NCBI GenBank assembly: GCA_016713275.1
Contig: JADJPL010000010.1
Coordinates: 186,001-250,000 of the forward strand
DNA from: Haliscomenobacter sp.
GTDB taxonomy: Bacteria > Bacteroidota > Bacteroidia > Chitinophagales > Saprospiraceae
Direction of reading: 5' to 3'
Length of the DNA stretch: 64,000 nucleotides
Position numbers and translations under genes: made by a program. The notes under the pieces were generated by a model. That model did no database searches. It was not told the origin of the DNA and worked only from the letters and a program-made list of their open reading frames with translations. Position 1 is the stretch's first letter; the number at the start of each line of letters is the position of its first letter. Of the stretch, positions 58,142-64,000 are shown piece after piece.

Positions 58142-61006
58142 GCCGCTTTGGGTTTTCGCGCAGAAAGCCGAACTCCCATGCTGAATGCCAGCCCGACCAT
58201 CATCAGCGACGAGCCGAGCCAAAAGAGGTTGATCCCAGGAAACTCAATGGCTTCCAATACGATATAATCCGATCGCAACGAGTTGGTAGCCACATCGACA
58301 GGGATAGCGCCGCCGTCTTCCAGACTACGGGCCACGCGCAGGGTAATTTTTTCCGTTTTGGGATCCAGAAGCGGAAACCGAATGTGAAGCCCGAGCTCTT
58401 CCACCATGTCTTTGAAGTCAAACGCTTGCCCGTTCCGGATCAGGAAAACAGGTTCCGCAGGGAAGCGGTTTCCTTTGCTGTCCGTCACCCGCAACTGGGC
58501 GCCAACCGGCAGGTCGCCTTCTTCGGCTTGGTAGTCTGGATTAACCGGTTGCCGGTTAAAGCCGTCAAACCGAATGGTTACCCCCAACATCGCTTTTTCT
58601 TCTCCCACACCAAGTGCGATATCCTGATAATTGAGATCGTCCTCAAACGCAACGATTTGGCGCAAAAAATCTTCCGTTAGCCGGAAACGGGCGCTCAATT
58701 CATTGATTTGAGCGGGATAGCTCAGCATGAGCTCATTCCGCAGCACGATAGCCGGTTCTGCCAGGTAAACCTCCTTTTCATCTTCCCGTTCCACCCGCAC
58801 GCGGACCGACAAGGCCAGGTCGCCCGGTTCCGGGCGGTAATCGGGTTGCTTTACCGAGCGGTTAATAGATTCCAGCGAAAGGAAATACCGCCGCACCAGG
58901 GTCGTATCCGGATTGTCCAAATGAACGGTATCCTGAAAACTCATTTTTTTGCCCTGAATCAATCCAACCGGGCGGTAATTAAGGCTGTCTTCTCTGGCTT
59001 GCCGTTGTTCGAGGTCGATCTCAACGGTGGCCAGGGAAGCGATATGGGTGAAAATGTCTTTGTTCCAGTATCGCTTGGTCGACGGGTTGGAGGCGGCAAT
59101 TTTGGTGAACGATTTGTCGTACAGGATATTCGGGTGCAGGTTAAATTCCTCCACCACCTTTCCTTGAGCATCTTTTCGCTTGAAATTGACGGTATACGTT
59201 CGGGTGTATACATCAAGGGTGTCGTGTACGTAGTTCAACTCGTAGCCCGCCATCATGGTCGGGGAGTTTTTGAACAACAGAATGTTTTTGCGGAGCGCTT
59301 CATCGCTGGCGCCTTCAATCAACCCATCCATAAGGAAGGGGTTGTTGGAAATGATTTTTTTATTCAACCCGGAAGCCAGGATGCCGACGATCATAATCCC
59401 GAAACCGGCATGGGAAAGAACCGACCCGGCTGCTTTGGCATTGCCCCTGAGGAAGCTGATGAGGTAGTCGGTATTGGTTACCACCGTAAAAATGCCCAGA
59501 AACAGCAACAGCCAATATTGCCAGGCTTTTACCTCAATCCAGAGTCCAGCCAGATACGTCAGCACGAAAGACAACGCAAGTGCAATACCCAGGTGCACCG
59601 AGAATCGGCTAACGTGTTTTTTCCAGGCGCTTTCCCGGTAGCGCAGGTACTGGGCAATACCGGAAAGCAATCCGATAAAAACGCCGATGTATAGTTGATT
59701 CTTATTATAATGGGCAATAGGCTCTGTGATCACCCGGCCTTGAAAAACCGGGTTGAAAAATTGCATGATCTTGTTGAAGACCGGCAATGAAGTTGAGGCC
59801 GTAATAATCAACGCAGAAAATAAAAGCACCAGGGATCCGATAAACATCCAGAATTCCCTGGAGGCCAGGGGTTCTTCTTTCGGAGGCGACGGAATGCCCC
59901 TGTAGCGGGCAAAAAACAGCCCGTACCCCCGGTAAATGCCAAAACAAGCGCAAAATAAGCTGCCATTCAAGCCCCATTTCCGTAAACGCATGCACGGAGG
60001 TATCTCCCAGAACCCCGCTCCGGGTGAGGAAGGTGGAGTAGACGATCAACCCGAATGCCAGCAGGTAATAGACGTAAGCGCTCCGGATCGACTGTCCGGT
60101 TTGATTGGCGACGAGGTTGGTGTGAATCCCCGCAAGCAACGCAAGCCAGGGTACCAGCGACATGTTTTCGACGGGGTCCCAGGCCCAGTACCCGCCAAAG
60201 CTCAGGGCTTCATAGGCCCATGCGCCGCCCATCAGGATGCCTGTCCCCAGAATGGCCCCGCTAAACAGCGCCCAGGGCAAAGCCGGTTTGAGCCACTCCT
60301 GATGCCTTCGGGTCCACAACCCGGCGATGGCAAACGCAAAAGGAATAGAGGTGGATGCAAACCCAAGAAAGAGGGTAGGTGGGTGAATGGTCATCCAGTA
60401 GTTCTGAAGCAGCGGGTTGAGCCCATTGCCTTTGACGAGCTTCAGGTATTCGGCATTGCTAAAGATGGGCGCATCCATCGTCTGGCGCAGCAGCAACAAC
60501 GGATTCGATCCTATTTTCACCACGTGCTCGCCAAACCCCAGATAGATGCCCAGAATCATGGAAACGATGACCGCCTGGATGAGCGAAAGAACAGCCAAGG
60601 TAGGCGCCTCCCAAGTCTTTGCCTTAAACATCAATACCAATCCCAGAACGACGTGCCAAAACATCCACAGCAGGAAACTCCCTTCCTGGCCTTCCCAAAA
60701 AGCGCTGAAAATGTATTTCAGGGGAAGTTCCTCGGACACGTGGGCCCAAACATACTGGTATTCAAAGTATTGGCGGATCATGAGGTAGAAAATTACCCCA
60801 ATCACAGTAAACAGGCTAAGTCCATGAACGGCAAAAGCCCCTCGTCCGATCTTCAACCACCCTTCTGATTCGGATAGCGGCTTCCGGGATTCTGCCAAAA
60901 AATAGCCAACGGAGGCCAGGAGAGCGGAAACAAAGGCGGCGATTATTCCCAAATGACCGATTTGCCCCGGTAGCAGGTGCTCCCCAACGTATTGAATAGG
61001 TTCCAT
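58138..61006 (-). CDS. ccmF: Cytochrome c maturation haem lyase CcmF/CcsA-type (one frame break)
   Basis: 955 residues after removing one T from the run at 59952-59955 (QLICACFGIYRGYGLFF). About twelve to fifteen transmembrane helices. The WWD-type haem-handling motif reads GGYWAWDPVENMSLVPWLAL, and conserved periplasmic histidines flank it (NYWMTIHPPTLFLGF, AGIHTN). A long periplasmic domain follows (~600-930). It joins haem delivered by CcmE to apocytochromes. The start overlaps the ccmE stop (TAATG), and the DUF2520 gene overlaps its own stop: one tightly coupled operon. Confidence 0.92.
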
Positions 61007-61401
61007 TAAATTGCTTCTCCTTTTATCTTAATCTCCTCGTCCTTGTATTTGGAAGGACATTTCATCAGCAACTCCGTAGCGACAAACGCGTCTCCTTTCA
61101 TTTCCCCTGTGACGACGATTTGCTCAGACAACTCAAAGTCCTGGGGCTTGGCGCCCAGGAGGATCACTTGCCGTTCGTCTCCTTTGGTGTCTTTGATGTA
61201 AAAACTGAAAAAGTTGGGATCTTTTTCCGGATTGTAGACCATTTCTTTGTCTTTGCTCAACTGCCCGGCAATTTTTACCTTTTTCCCCTTTGCACTTGCA
61301 TCAGAAAAAGAAGCATAGGTGCTGGTGTCCCCTGCGGCGTTGACCAGAAGAGCAATGGCGACCGCAATCATTAAGATACCAATCAGATAGATCCGCTTCA
61401 T
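61006..61401 (-). CDS. ccmE: Cytochrome c maturation haem chaperone CcmE (CxxxY variant)
   Basis: 131 residues. An N-terminal membrane anchor (~4-22) is followed by an OB-fold (GKKVKIAGQLSK, VILLGAKPQDFE, IVVTGEMKGDAFVA). In classical CcmE the haem is bound by His in HxxxY; here the site is CPSKY (Cys115, Tyr119), the CxxxY form known from some anaerobes, archaea and Bacteroidota. A TAATTTTG promoter box lies 18 bp upstream. CcmABC are not in the window. Confidence 0.92.
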   Translation of the reverse strand: MKRIYLIGILMIAVAIALLVNAAGDTSTYASFSDASAKGKKVKIAGQLSKDKEMVYNPEKDPNFFSFYIKDTKGDERQVILLGAKPQDFELSEQIVVTGEMKGDAFVATELLMKCPSKYKDEEIKIKGEAI

Positions 61402-61418
61402 GCGCTTTTTTTATTGGA

Positions 61419-61446
61419 CAAAATTAAGCTTACTTTGTTTCTCAAA
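61419..61446 (-). promoter_or_regulatory. Bacteroidota promoter for the ccmE-ccmF operon
   Basis: On the minus strand TTTG (61446-61443) and TAATTTTG (61426-61419) are spaced by 16 bp. The predicted start is about 10 nt before the ccmE ATG. Confidence 0.5.
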
Positions 61447-61506
61447 CTCCCTTTGATGTCATATTGTTGTCAAAACAAAAGTTCAGCGAAGGCCAAATAT
61501 AATCGA

Positions 61507-61514
61507 TACCTTTG
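61507..61514 (+). promoter_or_regulatory. Bacteroidota -7 promoter box (TACCTTTG) for ftsE
   Basis: TACCTTTG, 27 bp upstream of the ftsE ATG. Divergent from the ccmE promoter. The -33 position is not consensus. Confidence 0.4.
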
Positions 61515-61540
61515 ACTTTCCTTAAACACGGACCTGTTTC

Positions 61541-62227
61541 ATGAGCCAATTGATCGTCCGCTTAAAAGAGGCCAGCATTTTCCAGGAAGACAAGCTCATT
61601 CTGGAACAAGTGAATTTGCGTTTGAATAAAAGCGAATTTACCTACCTGATCGGCAAAACGGGTAGTGGAAAATCGAGCCTCCTTAAAACCATCTATGGGG
61701 CGCTTCCCTTGGGCAAGGGGCAGGGCGAAGTAGCCGGATTTGACCTGACGAAACTCAACCGCCGCTCCATTCCCTTGCTGCGTAGAAAATTGGGTATTGT
61801 TTTTCAGGATTTTATGCTCCTCATGGACCGCACCGTGGAAAACAATCTGCTTTTTGCCCTCAAAGCTACCGGCTGGAAAGATAAGAAAGCGATGGTTTCC
61901 CGGGTGGAAGAAGCCCTGACTCAGGTTGGCATGGCCAGCCATATGCGCAAAATGCCGCACCAGCTTTCCGGCGGAGAACAGCAGCGCGTCGTGATCGCCC
62001 GCGCCATCATCAACCGCCCGGAATTGCTCATCGCCGACGAACCTACCGGAAACCTGGATCCCGAAACCTCCGACGATATTTTGCTGCTGTTGCGCAAACT
62101 GTCCAAAGAAAATGAAACGGCCGTCCTTTTCGCTACCCACGATTATCGGATGCTGGAGAATTTTCCCGCCCGGATTGTCCGATGCCTCAACGGACGTATA
62201 TTCGACGACCAGGAACTGGAAATGTAG
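61541..62227 (+). CDS. ftsE: Cell-division ABC ATPase FtsE
   Basis: 228 residues. Walker A is GKTGSGKSSLL, the Q-loop VFQDFMLL, the signature LSGGEQQRV, Walker B LLIADEPTGNLD, and the switch His in FATHDYRM. VFQDFxLLxxRTVxxN is typical for FtsE. It forms an ABC complex with FtsX that activates peptidoglycan hydrolases at the septum. ftsX is not adjacent: the next gene is convergent, 3 bp away. Confidence 0.9.
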   Translation: MSQLIVRLKEASIFQEDKLILEQVNLRLNKSEFTYLIGKTGSGKSSLLKTIYGALPLGKGQGEVAGFDLTKLNRRSIPLLRRKLGIVFQDFMLLMDRTVENNLLFALKATGWKDKKAMVSRVEEALTQVGMASHMRKMPHQLSGGEQQRVVIARAIINRPELLIADEPTGNLDPETSDDILLLLRKLSKENETAVLFATHDYRMLENFPARIVRCLNGRIFDDQELEM

Positions 62228-62230
62228 CGA

Positions 62231-62680
62231 TCAGCGATCTTCTCCGTCCTGCATAAATTTCCAATGCTTCGGGTGGCTGCCCTGGGCAAGGTAACTCCGG
62301 TAATCGCCTCCGGATATGACCGGTAAGCCGGAATAATCCATTTGGCATACATAAACCCAGCAGGGTAGCACAGCGTCTCCAACGCGTACCTCTGCAATCT
62401 CCCGCCGGTAGGGCGCCCGGTGGGCGGTCCCATGGCCAACGTCCTCGTACCGATCGAGCTCCTGAATGGTCTTCTCCGGGAAAAACAACCGAAAGATGTG
62501 CCCGTAAACTCTGGTTTCAGCCCCTGGAATCAACACCACTCCCGGGTAACGCCCCAAATCGACCAATATCCCCGAAACATACCCTTCCCCAATAAACGCC
62601 GCTTCCTCCTGCAAGCGCGCCGCCATCCGCGAAGGCATCCCCTTCAACAATGTGCCATAAACGAAAAGATTGGTTTCCAT
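62231..62680 (-). CDS. Gamma-glutamylcyclotransferase-like (AIG2/GGCT) protein
   Basis: 149 residues. The glycine-rich entry LFVYGTLLKGM is the hallmark YGTL loop, and LDRYEDVG carries the conserved catalytic glutamate. Members cyclise gamma-glutamyl amino acids or amines. Substrate unknown. A repeat island begins about 10 bp upstream of its start. Confidence 0.85.
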   Translation of the reverse strand: METNLFVYGTLLKGMPSRMAARLQEEAAFIGEGYVSGILVDLGRYPGVVLIPGAETRVYGHIFRLFFPEKTIQELDRYEDVGHGTAHRAPYRREIAEVRVGDAVLPCWVYVCQMDYSGLPVISGGDYRSYLAQGSHPKHWKFMQDGEDR

Positions 62681-62689
62681 AGGAAGTAC

Positions 62690-62735
62690 GATTTACGAGG
62701 TGCGATTTACGAAGTACGAACTACGAACTACGAAT
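62690..62735. repeat. Inverted partial copy of the 28-bp repeat
   Basis: AGTACGATTTACGAGGT and degenerate GAAGTACGAACTACGAA words are the reverse complement of the array at 63061-63179. They lie directly upstream of the gamma-glutamylcyclotransferase-like start and directly flank element E. Confidence 0.65.
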
Positions 62736-62736
62736 A

Positions 62737-62892
62737 GAGACTGTTCAAAAAAACCTGGCTGGAGGCTCCGCCTCGGACCCACTCTAAGTGGAGGCTCTGC
62801 CTCCAACCAGACTTTCCGGACGTAATCGGATACTTTTTTTAGCAGGACCGCAAACCAAGAAGAGGGCTCTACCCACTTTTTTGAACAGTCTC
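62737..62892. mobile_element. Foldback (MITE-like) element E
   Basis: 156 bp bounded by perfect 16-bp inverted repeats: GAGACTGTTCAAAAAA (62737-62752) and its complement at 62877-62892. The flanks are ACGAATA on the left and ACGAATT on the right, a possible target duplication, though the surrounding repeats make that uncertain. The interior holds two short palindromes (GAGGCTCCGCCTC, GAGGCTCTGCCTC). No coding capacity. Confidence 0.75.
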
Positions 62893-62912
62893 ACGAATTA
62901 CGAACTACGGCT

Positions 62913-62966
62913 TACATCCTCTACATCCTCTACATCCTCTACATCCTTTACATCCTCTACATCCTT
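62913..62966. repeat. Six tandem TACATCCTC units
   Basis: Six 9-bp units, TACATCCT(C/T), with two carrying T at the last position. Identical in unit to the array at 37709-37739. Confidence 0.85.
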
Positions 62967-63060
62967 ATTATTATCCTAAACACCCTTTCCCCGGAATTAT
63001 TTTCCTCTTCCTATTGTTCCTATACGCATAACCGGACATTTTGGTGCGCATCTGCGTTAC

Positions 63061-63179
63061 CTCGTAAATCGTACTTCAAAGTTCGTACCTCGTAAATCGT
63101 ACTTCAAAGTTCGTACCTCGTAAATCGTACTTCAAAGTTCGTACTTCGTACCTCGTACTTCAAAGTTCGTACTTCGTAC
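63061..63179. repeat. 28-bp tandem repeat array
   Basis: Three perfect 28-bp units at 63061, 63089 and 63117 (each CTCGTAAATCGTACTTC followed by AAAGTTCGTAC), then degenerate 7- and 21-bp parts to 63179. Units abut with no spacers, so it is not CRISPR. The stretch 62967-63060 shows no gene; the whole 62681-63269 region is non-coding. Confidence 0.85.
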
Positions 63180-63269
63180 CTCGCGCCGTGTTAATTTTAT
63201 ATCAATTCTGGCTAATGGGGGCAAATTTTGAAGGGTATTGTCTAAATTTAGCCAACAAACACAGATCCA

Positions 63270-63740
63270 ATGGCTTGGAGAAGATTAAATGGTCAGCGAA
63301 TTGACCTGGAGATCAAGGAGGCCGTGGAGCAAACCATCATCCAGGAAACGAGTCTTGGCCACCGGTTAAAGGTTTACATTGGCTCGGATTCCCAAGTGCG
63401 CGGCGGCGTAGTGGAATTTGCGACCGTCATTGTTTTTTTAAGGGAAAAAAAGGGCGGGTTTATGTTCATTCAGAACACCCGCCAAACCAAACGGATTAGT
63501 TTGCGCGAGCGGATGATCCTCGAAGTTTCCAAATCCGTGGAAGTGGCATACGCCCTGTGCGATCTCCTGGACCGGTACGACATTGCGCTGGAAGTGCATG
63601 CGGATATCAACACCGATCCGCATTTCCAGTCCAATGCTGCACTGAAAGAGGCCATGGGCTACATTCTCGGTATGGGCTTTGTGTTCAAAGCCAAACCGGA
63701 TGCATTCGCCAGTTCTTCCTGCGCGGACAAGGTCATCTGA
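63270..63740 (+). CDS. YkuK-like (DUF458) RNase H-fold protein
   Basis: 156 residues. LKVYIGSDSQVRGGVVEFATVIVF is the RNase H-like first strand with acidic residue (GSDSQ), and LEVHADINTDPHFQSN plus GMGFVFKAKPDAFASS follow the DUF458 pattern. In Bacillus the homologue YkuK is uncharacterised; a nuclease role is inferred from the fold. Element C follows 36 bp after the stop. Confidence 0.85.
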   Translation: MAWRRLNGQRIDLEIKEAVEQTIIQETSLGHRLKVYIGSDSQVRGGVVEFATVIVFLREKKGGFMFIQNTRQTKRISLRERMILEVSKSVEVAYALCDLLDRYDIALEVHADINTDPHFQSNAALKEAMGYILGMGFVFKAKPDAFASSSCADKVI

Positions 63741-63776
63741 CAGGATAGGCACGGACTTTGGAATACCAGCATTTGG

Positions 63777-63864
63777 GGGCAGTCTCTAATGACCGTTCTT
63801 GCCCTGGCTACCCAAAAAAGACTAGTTCATGCCGGTAGCAAAGAACAGTCTTTTGAGGCAGCCC
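63777..63864. mobile_element. Foldback element C, same family as A
   Basis: 88 bp. The left arm starts GGGCAGTCTC and continues TAATGACCGTTCTTGCCC, matching one arm of element A (TAATGACCCTTCTTGCCC) in all but one position. The right arm, reverse complemented, is GGGCTGCCTCAAAAGACTG, matching A's other arm. Unlike A it lacks the long central hairpin. Confidence 0.65.
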
Positions 63865-63909
63865 GTGTGGGATTGACCCCCTGTTCTTTGTTTACCAACC
63901 CAAAAACGC

Positions 63910-64000
63910 ATGTACAAACCCCTCCTGGTTCCCTTTCTGCTGCTGGCCGCAGGCCGCCTCTTGGCGCAAGATCCCTTCTTTACCCATTTTCAGGGCGCAG
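63910..64000 (+). CDS. Start of a secreted protein, probably PorP/SprF-like (3' partial)
   Basis: Thirty residues before the window ends. A signal peptide (~1-20, ending LLAQ) is followed at once by DPFFTHFQGA, similar to the AQDPxFTHF start of type IX secretion membrane proteins of the PorP/SprF family. Too short for certainty. Confidence 0.5.
   Translation, partial: MYKPLLVPFLLLAAGRLLAQDPFFTHFQGA

Noticed and set aside
58708..60868. Two long plus-strand frames opposite ccmF (328 and 310 codons)
   Set aside because: They are the complement of conserved transmembrane and WWD-motif sequence of ccmF; compositional shadows.
63061..63179. Possible CRISPR array
   Set aside because: Repeats of 28 bp abut each other without spacers, part of a minisatellite; no cas genes in the window.

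Overview
This window is a stretch of ordinary chromosome from a member of the Bacteroidota, most likely a Saprospiria-type bacterium (Lewinella/Haliscomenobacter-like). The group call rests on three type IX secretion signatures: a C-terminal sorting domain at the left edge, a gliding-motility-type C-terminal domain at 9-11 kb, and the start of a PorP/SprF-like protein at the right edge. It is supported by a SusC-style TonB receptor with a carboxypeptidase-regulatory domain, small Bacteroidota-specific proteins (Lacal_2735-type, DUF6992-like), and promoter-like TAnnTTTG boxes just upstream of many genes. Genus is not established.

Layout. 0-9 kb: outer-membrane receptor; a minus-strand block (YdcF, rhomboid, rlmH, unknown, lipoprotein); a MoxR-like ATPase; a TsaC-like protein. 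9-25 kb: gliding-type secreted protein, cytochrome c, ChaN-like lipoprotein, M48 and S8 proteases, purK, pyrC, maf, DUF4403, nhaD, dusB and cca. 25-35 kb, the most accessory-looking part: serine hydrolase, an EAD-CHAT caspase-like protein, patatin, a membrane protein plus divergent PTPS-like protein plus glycosyltransferase operon, a sulfatase-fold membrane enzyme, and folE. 35-44 kb: pepD, tRNA-Leu, two Gfo/Idh/MocA oxidoreductases flanking a tandem DUF1080 protein, tRNA-Gly, and a malic enzyme. 44-56 kb: sortilin-like BNR protein, GNAT, a chimeric ion-channel/aldolase ORF, an acyltransferase, prolyl oligopeptidase, DinB and a nucleoside transporter. 56-64 kb: udk, the ccmE-ccmF operon with small followers, ftsE, a GGCT-like protein, a repeat island, a YkuK-like protein and a PorP/SprF start.

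Two global properties matter to any user of this annotation. First, 17 genes carry 21 single-base frame breaks, many in homopolymers and many in conserved housekeeping genes. Every one can be repaired to a full-length protein, so these look like uncorrected sequencing indels rather than decay. I annotate each as one gene spanning the break. Second, intergenic spaces hold an unusual load of foldback elements (five, 67-164 bp, no transposase in the window) and 7-, 9- and 28-bp tandem arrays arranged in inverted pairs. Several arrays begin inside or exactly at stop codons.

The best candidates for under-described biology are: the operon encoding a pyruvoyl-tetrahydropterin-synthase-like protein that lacks canonical catalytic and zinc residues, together with a GT4 glycosyltransferase; the EAD-CHAT protein divergent from a patatin; and the in-frame fusion of a pentameric ligand-gated channel to an HpcH/HpaI aldolase, which may instead be a deletion or assembly join.
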